A stretch of DNA of 64,000 nt from NCBI RefSeq assembly GCF_018691265.1, contig NW_024881322.1:11459989-11523988 (forward strand), written 5' to 3'. Position 1 is the first letter of the stretch; every line of letters starts with the position of its first letter. Of this stretch, positions 24,596-37,866 are shown in pieces. Source of the DNA: Tyto alba (lineage: Eukaryota > Chordata > Aves > Strigiformes > Tytonidae). The notes below the pieces were generated by a model that saw only the letters and a program-made list of their open reading frames with translations, searched no databases and was not told where the DNA came from. The position numbers were made by a program, and so were the translations under genes.

Positions 24596-27500
24596 ACATC
24601 TGTCAAATCCTCAATAAGAATATTTAAGCAAGCACATTAATTTTCCATATTCTCTATCCCATGATCTAATAGTGTCTCAGTACATGGAATTACCAGGACT
24701 GTGTACCTTAGCTCCTATGTGCGTGGATGTTTACTGGACAGGTCCTGTGAAAATGCTGTCCCATCACAGCCTAGGAAGGAATAACCCAACAGGAGTAGAG
24801 GCTGCAGAAGGAAGAAGAGCAGATGCAGTAAACTGTAGCCACGTGTAAAATAGCTTCTTAAGCACACCTCCTGCTTTCCTCCTTAGGAGTCAGCAGACAC
24901 AATGGTTTGAAAACAATCCCCAGCAGTGGGCAGCTTTGTCCTAGGCCAGTCATAAAATAACATAAACAAGAAGCTGTATTGTCCTTATAAACACAGTAAC
25001 ACGTGCACCTGGAAGAAGTTAGTAAGGAGATTCACATGTCCATTTTAAGGCACTGATTTGATAGTGCATTTTAGGCAGACTGTGTATTTATCATTCTTCT
25101 AAAGAAACAGTGAGTTTAACTATGTATTTCTGAAGTAGGAACCCAGCTGATACTACAGCCCTCTGTGCCACGTGCTACACAAACACACATACAGGCTGGA
25201 CTTAAAGAGCTGGCAAACCAAAGAGAACAAAGGAAAGTAGTGTTATGCAGGTTGTAAAGAATAGCTGCTTCCACCCAAACAGTTCAACAAAGACTCAAAC
25301 TTTCCAAAGTGCCTGAACTACTCCTGTGCCCAGATACAAACATCTATGCCCCACTAACCCTCCTTTAAGACTTGTCCAGACCTCTGGAGCACCAAGATAC
25401 TGCAGAACACTACAGGGTAAGTAAAAAAGAATCCAAGACTCAAGTCCTGAGCAAAATTATCCTCTAATAATCTTGTAATATTAAAACATGCAATGCAAAA
25501 CTCAGGGGTGAGAAAAGGTATCTTTCCCCTGACATCACAAATGACCATAACTCCCAACTTTGTTTCTAGAAATGTTCCAGAGCTGTACTTATCTCTTACA
25601 TTCCTCTTTTTGCCTCTACCTTTTTCTGTGATGCTTTTCAGGTCTTCCTTGCTGTTCAAAACAGATTCTAGTAAGAGTGAGAATGGTTTTTGAGAAAGAA
25701 GATAGATCTGTAAGAAAAACAGAACTACGCATGAGATGTTCATGGCTATGAGAGCAGTGCAAAATAATAAAGGTTATGAAGAAAGAACAAAAGATCATCT
25801 TTTCATCCCAAGGATGAGGAACCAGCACATTTATGATGGAATTCCTGAAAACGCTAAGCAAAACTGGGAGAAGTAAACAATGCTAGGAGCTTGGGGAGAG
25901 TGTAACAAAAATTAAATGATTCATAGCAATTTATAGTGAATACCATCAGGTTACAACTCTATAACAGCACAGGAGGCACAACATAAACCAGATAACCTTA
26001 TACACAAAACAACAAATATAGGAAAGGTTGCTTCTTATGATCACAGCATAGTTGGGGGTAGCTGATGGAGTCCCTTAGCTGTGGAAAATCCTCTCCTATT
26101 TTGTGGTTTTGCAAGGCACTGTACATGCCCTTCAGGGCAAGAATTGATGTAAGCACTGGAAAATCATTTGGCCTGTGGGTGGACTTCAGGTGAGATAAGC
26201 TGTATGGTGTGGAAACACATCTAGCATTCTTGGAAAGGAGTAGACACTTGCGGGCTTTATGGCATGTTTATAGAGACCCAGCCACCAAGACAAAGGTCAT
26301 CTTCTCTTGTGGACTATAAGAATTCAAGACAATATATCTTTCACTAATTAGTAAATAAACAGCAGGGAAAGATTAAGTCCTGGCTTTGACAGGCCTCAAG
26401 ATACTGAAGATATGGAGTAGAGGAAGAGGCACTGAGCAGGTTACTAAATGAAATTCGCATTTTACAGAAATACCACAGGTTTCAGAAGCAACCAGTGTGG
26501 ACTAGAGCAAATGACCTGCAAATAAATCATGAAGTACCTGACTTCAAAATCTATGTCACTGACAAATAGGAATTAAGGTCCAATTATTGTACTGACATGT
26601 TTCAAAGTTAAAAAAAAAAAAAAAAAAAAAATACTTAGTGCAACTGTCACAGTGTCAAAACAAATATCTGCATGTTCAAGCAGATGTTAGATATCGTAGA
26701 GGTGTATATGCACTTGCAACTTTAAACAGAAAATTTTCTAAAATTGGAGGCATAATTTGTTGCCCTAATTGCAACATACACATCAATCTTGGTTGGAGAG
26801 AAAAGTGCTGATTTCATCTTTCTCTTTTTCAACACACAGAACATGACTTCTGAGTACAAATAAACTGAAATAAAAGTATCGGTAGCATCTTTAAATAGAT
26901 CCAGGTCCGTCTCTGAGTGCCATTATTTTTCCATTTCATGCTAATACTGTTATTTGCAAGTGTAAAAAGTGTGTTGTATAAATTATCGTGTTTGTATTGC
27001 AGCTAGGGGTAATAATAGTATCCTTTGCTGAGACTATATAACATTCCACTCAAAGATATGGACTATTTTTCCACAAAAAAGTATTTGTGGAAAGAAGCTG
27101 TCACCAACATTTATTTAAATACTATGTAGAAACTATGGCTTATTATCATTATACTAACAGTCTCAAGACAAATGTAGATGTAAATAAAGTGGGTTAAGCC
27201 ACAGATAAGGTTCTTTAATAAAAAAAATCCATGTGCAAAACAGTACATAAATTAAATCCCTACTATAACATCAGACTTCTTTAAGGCATCCTCACATAGA
27301 TCTTTAAGAGAGACTTACGTGTCAAGAAAATGCATGCCCTGAAGATTTGTTCAAGAAGGTGCATTCGTTTATCCTTATACAACCAACAACTGTAGGTTTT
27401 GACCCTGATTCTAATGTTCAAGCCACTTCTTTCCACAGCATAAGCTGATTCACAGCTGTACACCACGTAGGTGTAAAAGCAGCAGTCAGCAACAATGTAC

Positions 27501-27872
27501 CATGGGTCTTGTAACCAAAAGGGGTAACACCTCTTCCTGGGGAGAATCGCAAGGGAATATGAAATAAACCAAAATATCTTCGCCTTTTGTCCATCACACA
27601 AACCAGTTTTTCCATTTTTTATTCAATTATCTCTTCTGGACCATGTCATGCCACCTATTGGTTTAGTCAAGAAATTCAAGGGACTCCAAACACCAGACAG
27701 CTCCTCTGCTGAGGCAAAGGGCCATGTCTCCATTGAATTCCTCAAAGCCAAGACACATTTGCCTGTTAAAACTCTGGCCTAGTGTGTGTGACAAACACAG
27801 AAAGCATCTCTCACATAACAACCTGCAGTAAAGGGGTCAATACCACATTCATAGAATGTCAGGTGTGAAAGC
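24596..27872. other. Unique noncoding DNA, AT-rich in its right half
   Basis: No gene was recognised. Poly-A at 26610-26631. The part from about 26880 to 27230 looks like unique AT-rich DNA that could be conserved noncoding sequence (see findings). Confidence 0.5.
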
Positions 27873-28700
27873 GACAATGAAAAGTAATGTACATGAGGAG
27901 GGGAAAAAAAAAAAAAAGGATTGCTAACTTTGAAGATCTAGTGATGGGCTCTGAACTAGCTATTACCACTCTGGAGAGAGGTGTTGGAATTATAATAGAT
28001 GGCACTGTGAACATTCCAGCTCAGTGCTCGGTAGTTGTCAAAAAAACAACTAGAATGTTAGGAATTATTAGGAAAGAAATAGAGAACAAAACCGAAAAGC
28101 ATCAATATGCCCACATCTTGATTACTGTGTTCAATTCATCTCCCCTCATCTCAGACAGAATATGAGTTGAGCTAGAAAACACACAAAGAAACATGATAAA
28201 GATGATGAAAGGTTTGGCACAGCTTCCAAGCAAGGAACAAGTAAAGCATTGCATTCCTCAGTCTGAAAAAAAAGATGATGGAGAATAAAAGGGGTTGGCA
28301 AAATCATGAAGGGCATAGAGAGAACAGGAAACAATTGCTCATTTTCTTTTCTAGTACAAGAACTAGTAAGCATCAAACAAAGTTTTCAGAATGTACCTTC
28401 AAAAAAAGGAATGCACAGCACAACTGTAGAAGTTGTTACCAAACCTGTGGAATGATAAAAATGAACAATTGCAAAAACTGATCAGAAAAAAAATCATGGA
28501 GGGGAAAATAAATAAATAAATACATCAAAGGCTCTAAAACATGATGACAGCATCCCAGGCTGAGAACCTCAAACCACTGGAGGCTGGAAGTGTTTACCAG
28601 CAAGGAGGACTAAACGCTTACCCTAGACTTACGTACTTGACATATCCTGTATGTATGTCCTGTGTAAGATACTGTGACGCATGGGCCGATACAGCTATTT
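27873..28700 (+). mobile_element. Ancient CR1 LINE of the turtle/crocodilian type, 3' region
   Basis: The plus strand follows the 3' portion of CR1 elements abundant in turtles and crocodilians. AAAAGTAATGTACATG is followed by GCTCTGAACTAGCTATTACCACTC, GAATGTTAGGAATTATTAGGAAAG, GCCCACATCTTGATTACTG, GGTTTGGCACAGCTTCCAAG and AAATCATGAAGG. The 92-codon frame at 27887-28165 still shows the reverse transcriptase C-terminal region, with a GVGIIIDGTVN block and a MLGIIRKEIENKTE block, then goes out of frame. A (AAAT)n tract (28505-28522) lies in its 3' part and the right end is approximate. The divergence suggests insertion before birds arose. Confidence 0.8.
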
Positions 28701-30983
28701 CAATTCTCTACGCAACCTCTTTCAAAGAGATGCCATGAAACAGGAACAGGGATTTCTTTCAGACCCAAGGGTTCCTGAGACAGGAGACCACTTAATTGCC
28801 TGCTTAATTTTAAGCTCATGTTTAAGTCTTATTAAATTATAATAGAACTGAGGCACAACATAAATCCTTTCTTAAACTGAGGTGTTTACTGGAATTGGGG
28901 GTCTTGTTGTTACTATTCATATCAATGTCTTTGCACAATTGTCCACACCTTCTGTTATCGTTGTCCCAGGTTAAAAAAAGCAAAATGTGTATAGTGCTGC
29001 AACAATTCATTAAGGGCAGACTGAATACACACTTCTGTGATCTAATTACATCAAAACTCTGTTGCCAAATTTGATCATTACTACTACAGGGGACTTTGTC
29101 AACCAAAGACTCTTATCACCTATAAGGAACAAAATAGCTTTATCCACAGTTCTTAATATTCACTAATAACATAATTTTTAAAATTTTGCTGTCACACTCT
29201 TAATTGAGCAGATGCAAACATCCCAGGGGATTTTCTTTAAAATATAAATAATTTATAACTCTCAGTGATTTTAAGGTATACTTTTATTTTAAAAGTTCAC
29301 TGATTATATTCCATTCAGAAGATACAGAGCAAGAAAAAATAAGGACCTAAGGGAAATTGTGTGTTCAGTGATGCTAATGACTAAGACTCTGGTCATGTTT
29401 TCTAGATGTAGTAATATATCCTATAGCCTTTTGGACTAATCAAATGAAAGTAGGGGATTTATGTTCCAGTGTGGTTTAAGAAGAGGGCTTAGAAGATTCC
29501 CAAAGTAATTTCATTTGACATTCAAAGCTATTTGATTGTAGTTTCTGAACATTTCTACCACATTTGTATTCAGCATGTGGCAATCTGAATTTTGTGATGT
29601 TTTGAGGCTAATACATGGTATTGGTATTCTCCTTTTTTCTTTTTCCCCTCCTGTTCTGCAGTGCTGATTGCTTTCATATCACTAGGGCAAAAACATTGTG
29701 AGTACATTCAAAATTGCTAACATTAGAAAAATCCTGGTGTCACTGGCATATTGGGGACTATTATGTAGTATTTGGGGATCTGAAATTTAAGGGGAAGAAT
29801 GGAAGCCTTATTCTATACTAATGATAAGCAATTTTCCACCACTGCAAATTTTGCTAGGACAGTGTAAAAGCTGCTACTAATATATTTTCAGAGGACAAAA
29901 TGCTGATGTAAATACATTTGTCAGATTGTATTATTCTGATGATTTTATTTTTACTAATATGATATGGCACAGCTGACATAAAAGCAACTTTAATCCTCTT
30001 TATACTCATCTTCTTCCTTCTCTTCCACCTCACTTTTCAATCACCTTACAGGTACTGTACACAAGTTACATTCTGCTTTATTATTTGGCTGCAGAGAAAA
30101 CTAACATCCCCAGCAATTTCTGGTGGCTAAAGGACTGGACATTTTTACAGCCTGGTGACAGAGTCAGGCTACCAGCTGTTGCCTGACCCAATGATGTGAC
30201 AAATCCAAGAGACAGTGCAGATATTCAAAAATACTGAACCCACCACCACAGAGCATCTCAAACTTCCAATCATCACACCAATTTTGACAGGACAGGGACT
30301 TCTTAGCTCTCTGGGAAAAGCACCATTTATAGTTAAGTGGATGCTCCAGTTCATGTGCCAGCTATTTTTGCACTCGGGATTTCTAGGCTACCTTTGTTCC
30401 ATCACTGCCCTAGAAGTCACTAAGGCAGTAAAAGCCATTTTGCTCAAAATCTATACAGATATTTCATGATAAATGCCCTCATCTTCTCACTACAACTGCT
30501 GCTAGCCCTTATTGTAATGGGAATTAAAGTAGGACCTCTGCAAGCGCAGGGCACAGCGCTGAATCTGTCCTTGCCTGTGTAACTGTTCCTGCAAATCTGC
30601 AAATGAGAACTATCCAACCCCGCCTTTCTTTGCAGACACACGAGAAAAAAAAAAAAAAATTGAGAAAGAAGTCCTCCTCATGCTGCTGGTAGGGAGGAAG
30701 GTAAGTGAAAGCTAAAAATAAAAAAAAAAAAAAGTAATAAATGCTGGATTCTGCCTATTCACTGGAACAGGTGTTGCAGTGGTGAGTGCTGGCAGCAAAG
30801 TGGGACAGTGGAGTGGGACCAGTGTGGCTTGCTGAACCCAGCTCTCGGCTACCAAAAGGCTTCAGGAAGCTGAAGATGGAGTGCCTGGCGACTCACTGTT
30901 CTGGAGGCCTCAGAGCAAAGGTGTTCCTACACATCTCATTAGTTTCTGTGCTGTCTTTCCCTCACCCTCCATCTAAAATTCAG
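28701..30983. other. Unique noncoding DNA with two short A tracts
   Basis: A tracts at about 30644-30659 and 30719-30733. A donor-like AAGGTAAGTG at about 30699-30708 matches a consensus splice donor but has no exon support. No gene was recognised. Confidence 0.45.
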
Positions 30984-31200
30984 CGGGACGTGGGTTGCTG
31001 AGCAGTGCTCCGGACAAGGTCCCCGCATCCGCCAGCGAAGCGAACCTCTCGCTGGCCGCTCCACCCGAGAGCCGGCGAGTGTCCTGCAGGAGCCTCCCCG
31101 AGGGGCAAGAGAGAGCTGGGAGAGCACTGCTCTACGACTTTTCAACAGCCAGCCCCTCAGAAAAGAGAGAGGCAGAACTCTGAGCTGGCAGTTGGTGAGA
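30984..31200 (+). promoter_or_regulatory. Small CpG cluster, possible promoter or first noncoding exon
   Basis: Between about 30984 and 31137 I count 14 CpG dinucleotides by hand, in a window where CpG is otherwise sparse. No CR1 similarity explains the block. It is followed by CAGTTGGTGAGAG at about 31189-31201, which could act as a splice donor. No TATA-like element stands out at a suitable distance. Overlapping frames (62 and 79 codons, plus strand) have no known domain. It could be an orphan CpG island, an unannotated transcript start or chance. Confidence 0.3.
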
Positions 31201-34200
31201 GAGAAGGTCAGAAACCCTCGGTTTCATGCACACTTTTGCTTTGAAGAGGTTGGGGAAGGGTAGGTTGATCTTTCTCACATTGCAGAATCATTACCTTCGG
31301 GTGCTTTACAATGCAAGCAAACAAAACAGCTTTTAATAAATGGGGTAAGTCAATGCCTTTGTTACCACTCCTGTACCTATTGTCCTGAACCAAAAGCAAT
31401 TAAAACAAGGATTGTACTTCGACAGCTGCATTTGTGGTGATACGTATGTGTAGTAGAACTCAGCCGTGCTTTCAGAAGCTGATCTATTTTTTAACACCTT
31501 GTTATAATTAGAGCTGCATGATTTACAGTTAATTATTTATTTGATTAATTTCATCCTTTTTTCTCTTCTATCAATGAATTGTCCACAGACAGCATGTTGA
31601 ATTCTTGAATTCATTTTTAATTTAAATAATATCTTTGATGATTAACACTGGGTCTGTAAGTTATTCATCATTTGCTAATATTCATAACTCAAAATTTGTC
31701 CAGTGTCATGCTAGCTTATGAGGCTCAGAAGATATATGGACTCTTTTCTCCTCCTTCTTTGCATAGTACTATGTACACTTTGTAAATGTTACTATTACAT
31801 GTACAGTCTTACATTGTCTTATAGTTAAAATTTGAATTGAAGAAAAACCAAATAAACAAACAAACTCCTGATGTTAAGGTTTACCATTTGAACTCTAATG
31901 TGATTTTGAAAGAAATTTAAAGTAAAAAACAAGGACAGGAAAAAAAAAAATCCTTCCAGATATTTAGAGAATAATTTCTGGTAAGTTGGAACAGAATATT
32001 AAAAGAGGCTAGAGAATTATTTAGAGAAACTCAATGCTGGATACTTTTATGCAATTTTTCAAACCAGATGTTTTCAGTGATTTGATTCGTAAGAATGCAT
32101 CATCCAGTCCCATCCTTCAGTTGGCACAACAGACAATTCCTAACCCTGCTTCTGGAAACATAGACAAAAGCAGTTACAAGCACAGAAATTCATCTTAGTC
32201 ATGGAGGATGTATGATGTTATAATATATGTCACCTCCTGGTAAAATACCCTTTTTGTCTCATCTCACACAACCTAAAGCACTGCTCCACAAAAATCCACT
32301 ATCCCCAGAAGGTTTATCCCAAGGTAAGAATGTATTTATAATTTGAATAATTTATTTGGTGATAATTTCCTGGTCTGCAGGGACTCACTACTTTCAAATA
32401 GCAAACATTCACAAGTTGCCATGGTGCAATATGGCACACTTGCCATGATGTACAGGCCTCCAAGCCTTCCTCTCCACCTCTCGCATACAGCACTTAGGTA
32501 GCTACAACATTCACATTTATATGATTGTTAGGACAAAACTCTGTTTGTCTTACCAGGTGAAGAAGTTTTTAAGCCTCAGGCTATTTTTAATCTTCTGGAT
32601 GTTTTTAAGTCTTGAGAAAGGATGCTCTGTTAATTTCCCATTTTAGTCAGCAGGAGAGAAGGCAGACGATATAATAAGCACACACTCGACTGCACATAGG
32701 ATGACTTGTAAACTTGTTTGTAAATTCTACCACAAATTATTAACAAGCAGCTGCAATGTTCTTACTGAGAAAAAAACCCACTACTTACATAATAGTTCAT
32801 CACGATAGACACCGAGTATTCATACAGATGTATTTTTAGCTGGTTCCTATGGAAACATGACTTATGTGATCACACTCTATACGTGTTCCTCAATAACTTT
32901 TGCCCCCTTTGGCTAATTTCAGCTACCTCTGACAGAATGGTGGAGTGCTTGGGATAAGTGAAGTCCTCTAGTTTGTGCAAGGCAGTTGGGTATCCAGGTA
33001 GTTGCCCTCATTAGAGAAAGACTGCTGGATGATCCCAGCCTGTATTAGCCACCAGAGAGTCTAATGACAGACATGGAATAAGGTGAGGAAAGAAGATGGC
33101 ATATAGCCCAGTCACAGGAAAGATGTCATCTGGAGCTCATAAGCTGCCATGAAACACAAATCCATGGGAAACAAGATTTCATTGGTCCAGATGCTTATAG
33201 GAGTTCTTGTCTGAAAAGCACAAGATACTTCACTGCCCCAGAATTAGGCTGAATCTTGAACAGAAAAGATGATCATAACACTATGCTTTTAGATAAGGCA
33301 TAAAATCAGGAAAGTTCAAGTCTGTTCCTGTCTTTGACATATTAAACTGCTGATCACACCCGACTCTTAAATCTGCAAGTACAAATGTAGAGGCTTTTCT
33401 TCAAAGCATGCAAGAATGTCCTGTTTAATTAGGTTGAGAGATACTTGGTGGTCATAATATCCTAAAGGACCTTTCTCTATATCCCTTAAAATCTATCCAT
33501 GGCCCGGATGGTCTGTAAGACTCCCTCACTGAGAAAATTAACTTCAGTTGCTCTTTCTCTGCACAGCTCTTGTCTTTCTAATCTCATGAGGGTGAGCAGC
33601 CTAGGAAGCAAATCAGTCACACTTAGGAGAAAATGAAGCTTAGAAGAAGAGGAAAACTTTGTCCAAGTGAGAAACAGGGGACAGCAGTGGCCCGAGGGAG
33701 TCTTTCACAGTAACCCCTTACCACCTCCTGACCAAGAACCAGAACGGTGGCAGACTCAAGGATTAAAAACCAACCAACCAACAAAAAACAGACAGACATG
33801 CATCTTCAAACAAATGCTGTCCCCTCCAGTGGGTGACACCAAGCAGGTCCCACCAAGAAATCCAGGGAGAGCAAAGTTTTGCTCATTCCTTTCACCTACC
33901 CCTGTTTTCTCAGTGGATCAGTAGAGAAGATATGTGATGACAAGAGTGTGCTTTCTGCCTGCTCGCTCTTCCACAGCTTCAAAGTTAATCCCAGCACAGC
34001 CCTGAAAAGCGGCTCCCTGTACTCCCGAGTGAGGATGGGCAGAATTTCAAAGGGCTGCAGCAGCCCCCTGGGTCCAGCTCGCTCCCATGTGCCATGTCAA
34101 ATCCAAACCTTCTCCTCCAAGGTGGCCGTTATTCAAATACACCAGGTCTTTAACCACTTTCCAAACAAAAGTCAGTTCAAGGACCCCAGTTCCTCAGCAT

Positions 34201-37080
34201 TGTTCACTCACTGAATAAACCGTGTATCACATAGTGCCATTTTAACCTTTTCACCCTGCTTACCCTCACCGTTGGCACCAGGCTGATGGTCAAGGGTTCT
34301 ATACATTGCAATGTACATCACATCCCACAGCGACTGTGCAGGGAATACACACACTTAAGTCTTCTGGATCAGCCTCCAGACTTGCTTCTTTCCTCCCCCG
34401 ACTACACAGAATACAATCAGGTGCTTTGAATGGCAACTAAATGAAATGCCTGCAGCAACCTGAGGAAGGCTGTTAATAGCACCTACTTCAGCTGCAGCTC
34501 TCTGCTACTCACAATCCTTTTTAACCCTGCAAGGATTTGAAACAACCTACAGGTAACAGCAGCAACCCAGCCAAAACTAGAAACCCATAGAAGTTTCAAC
34601 AAACCACAAGTGAATTTCACTTTCAGCAGCTTTTATAATATATGTGTTATAATTCCAGTGATGCTCAAAATTAACTGCTTTTTTTTAAAATATCGTCACA
34701 CTAATAAGAGAGACATTAAGATTCTATGCACAAGTATGGAAGCAGCAGTAACGAAGGAATTTTCTCCAGCACCGCTCTTAATTTAAAAGTGCCAAGATAA
34801 GTATGTAAGCTCTTCTGGACACTCTAGGAGTTGATATCTTGCTCCGTGGGTGTGTACACATGTCTGTCTTCTGTGTGGCTCTCACACCTGCAGCTGATAA
34901 TCATATGCAGCTTCAAATGAGTTGAGAAAATGAAAATTGCCTTCAAAAGGAAGGAAAATGCATTTGACATACCTCTCATTCCAGCACTTGCGAGACTTGC
35001 TATAATTACCACTGTGAGCTCGCAGGCAGATGGCAAACGCGGCAGCACCTTGCATTCAGTCAGCAGGACGCTACAGAAATGCTCTCACTAACATTTTGTT
35101 CAAGATGTTTCAACACACAAATCTAAAAACTGGCAACCAAGACAGAACTACTGTGATTATTAGTGAGCTTTAAATAATGAGCACGTTACATCTCCACTGG
35201 CCCTCCACATCTCTCTGTACCCACAGAGTGCCACCTATGCTGTACCCTGTATGTGCTCAGCCCCAATTAATGTTACTACATACACTGAGATAGAAGGAAG
35301 AGTCAGCATTAACAGACAAGATCGAAAAGGGCCACGTCCTGCTCCAAGGGGAAGTGAAAAAAAAAAAAAAAAAAAGAAATAAAATCAATCTTGTTCATGT
35401 CAGGGGAATAATTTGGAGGCTGGGAGGCTTGGGCAGCAGTGGCATGTAAGTGACCTAGAGGTGCCAGCTGCCCGAGTCATACTGAGCTTTTCATGTGGCA
35501 GAGGCAGGAAGGGGAGGGAGAAAGGAGAGCTTTGGGAAGATAAGGCTTTAAAAAAAAAAAAAAAGAAGTAATAGGCTAAATATTCAGCTGCCTTAAGGCA
35601 GAGGGGTTATCTCTGTTCATTTCTTTTTTTTTAATCTACCTGGTTCCTTGGCTAGGGGATTTGGGAATATCTCTTTGCACAAGAAATCTCTTCCTGTGCA
35701 AGTGTGGAATAATTTGAGAGGTTGTAAAGGAAAGGGTGCTTATATGTCTGAACGGCATTATGAAACTAATATCAGAGTCCTACTGCAATGACAGAAGCAG
35801 ACAGAAGAGGGTTAGCTATGTTCTCTTGCTCCCATTTCAAAAGAAATGTCATTTAAATTGGTGGGGGTTTTTTATTTTGTTTGCTATGCGGGATGAGTTT
35901 TTACGGTTCTGGCATCCCTCTCTACATAGTTACAGTGCTGGAAAAGCAAACGGTGGCTCTTCAGCTGCCGTTGCAGAGCAGACAGCTCCCACGCCGCTGA
36001 TTTAGACTGCCGTAGGAATGAGCATTTTACAATATTTCCACAGCCGAGTCCTATTACTGTGTGTAAGGATGAAGTGATTAGAGCAGCTGTCCCTAAGCAC
36101 AACGAATTCTCCTTCCTCAAATCACCTTAGTCCATGTTATTTGCACCCCAAATTGTTTGCATAACTTAAAGAAATTGCTAAAGAATTTATACTGCAAAGG
36201 TAAAACAATTCTTGCTCTTTGATAGCTGCTTATGCTCAATCACCATTAGGGTTTATTTTAACCTATGAAAGCAGGGCTTTTTAGTGAACTAATACATAAA
36301 AGTAAGTTTAAGATTTAAAAAGCAGATGACACTTTTTAAAGAAATTATGTGTCTCCTATGCCCTCCACTCAGAATGTCACTGGTGTGAGAGCAGAATCAG
36401 GGTCCCTATCCCTACCAGCATGATTTAAGGCTAAAGGCAGAACATCTATTGTTTGCAACACAGGATGTCTCAGCTGCAGCAAAAGACAGCAGATGCAGTA
36501 CATGGCATGTAAAGTATAGATAAAACTTCAGCTCTTATTCTTGGACTCAGATGCTCAGAAAATTAGAAATTCTGTTTCATGTATATTTAGCAAATAAGGG
36601 CAAATTGATGCAGCAAAGGAGCCAACTCTACTGTTGAGTGCTCTTACTACCTCGAGCTTGTGTCTGCAAAGGCCATGGAGGAATAGAGCAGCAATTTATC
36701 TTCGATTGACAAGCCATGCCACATGACTGATCATAAAGTGCCTTATCACTGCTGCCAATACTGCTTTTTGATCAATCTTGGCAACACGTTTTACATGTAA
36801 ATACATCTTTTGTTGCAAATATATGCCGTAATAAACACCTGCTTTCATGTCACATAGATCTCAAGGCTATTGCCAGTTACATTTTATTGCAGATAAATTA
36901 GATGAGGTCCATGCTGTCCCTTATCTCATTAAATTTTTCTTAGGATAAAACTAAGGTATCTTATGTTTTCTTCATGATCATGAAAGTGTGACACATACTG
37001 TGGGGTTAAAAAGCAAGTATTTTATTAAAGTTGTCAATATTTAGCACCTTGGAAAAGACATCTGGGGCTTGCCCTCAAAT
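31201..37080. other. Unique noncoding DNA, possible conserved stretches
   Basis: No gene or clear repeat. Poly-A at 35357-35375 and 35550-35564. The stretches near 31480-31720 and 36690-37000 are AT-rich with homeodomain-like TAATTA/ATTAAT words and resemble developmental enhancers in composition; this is an impression only. Confidence 0.45.
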
Positions 37081-37081
37081 A

Positions 37082-37150
37082 GCATACAATGGCTCACATG
37101 GCAATCAATTCTGTCCCACAGAAGTGGGTTTGAATCCCCCCCAGCTGGGT
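37082..37150 (+). repeat. tRNA-like segment (possible tRNA-derived SINE relic)
   Basis: TGGCTCACATGG at 37089-37100 fits a pol III A box with one mismatch. GGGTTTGAATCC at about 37126-37137 fits a B box, and GTGGG/CCCCC can pair around it like a TψC arm. The spacing of about 37 bases is a little short for a tRNA. I do not see an acceptor stem, so this is not called a tRNA gene. Confidence 0.35.
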
Positions 37151-37576
37151 AAGAAAAAAAGGCCAGTAGCTCCCTCTTGCCCAGTGGCATACCTTGGCTA
37201 CCTCCGCTGGCCTCACCCGCTTTTGAAGCAAAGCAGTCAAACATTATTTTTCAGTGGGTATGTATGCAGGCTACACAGATACCACGATTAAGAACTCCAT
37301 GCTTTGATGCGAGTGTTAAAATCTGCTGGGAGTTATCAGTCATTTCTAGGTTTGGTCAGCCTGAGCTACACTGAGGTGCTGAAAAGAACCAAAGGTAGAA
37401 TAGTAAAAAAACAAAGAGGATGGTGTTTGCTGAATATATACTTTCATAACCTAGATGGTTGTAGATAACAAGTTTGAGAGTCCTATTTCAGATATAAACA
37501 ACAGCAACTTAGTATATGAGGTATACAGAGGCTATGCCTCTGCCAGAAGTCACAAAAATAACACGAGTAAAATAAT
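37151..37576. other. Unique noncoding DNA, nothing recognised
   Basis: Nothing recognisable between the tRNA-like segment and the CpG cluster. Confidence 0.5.
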
Positions 37577-37866
37577 CCCGGGGCGGGGGGAAGCGTCAGC
37601 ATTTTAACATGCTTTGCATAACACCGTGACAAGAACTACAGCAAGCAAACCGCACCGCTCAAGAATCCAGAGGGGCGCACACGGCGTTCAGATCAGAGCA
37701 AGGGTGTTCAGCAGGCACAAAAGCTGCTGATCAAAGCACGACATCCCCCCCATCGCCGAGCAGCGTCACTCCTTTGCTAAAAGCCCTTTAACACAACACA
37801 GCGGGAAGCACGCGCTTCGAGCGGGGGCGAACTTTGAAGGCGGCAGACGCGCAAAAAAGCGCCGTG
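37577..37866. promoter_or_regulatory. CpG-dense cluster, candidate CpG island
   Basis: By hand I count 24 CpGs in 290 bases, densest from 37803 to 37865 where CGCG and GCGCC words recur. The surroundings have very few. No known CR1, MIR or simple repeat explains it. The density suggests a region kept unmethylated in the germ line, as in a promoter or developmental regulator. No ATG-led frame of note begins here. The gene it might serve cannot be named. Confidence 0.45.

Noticed and set aside
27281..27601. 106-codon minus-strand frame
   Set aside because: Rich in Cys, Tyr and Trp but with no known motif and no supporting signals.
31480..31720. DNA-transposon relic (hAT-like) suggested by AGAGCTGCATGATTTACAG and TTAATTA words
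   Set aside because: The remembered family has a much longer and clearer pattern; the match here is limited to AT-rich words.
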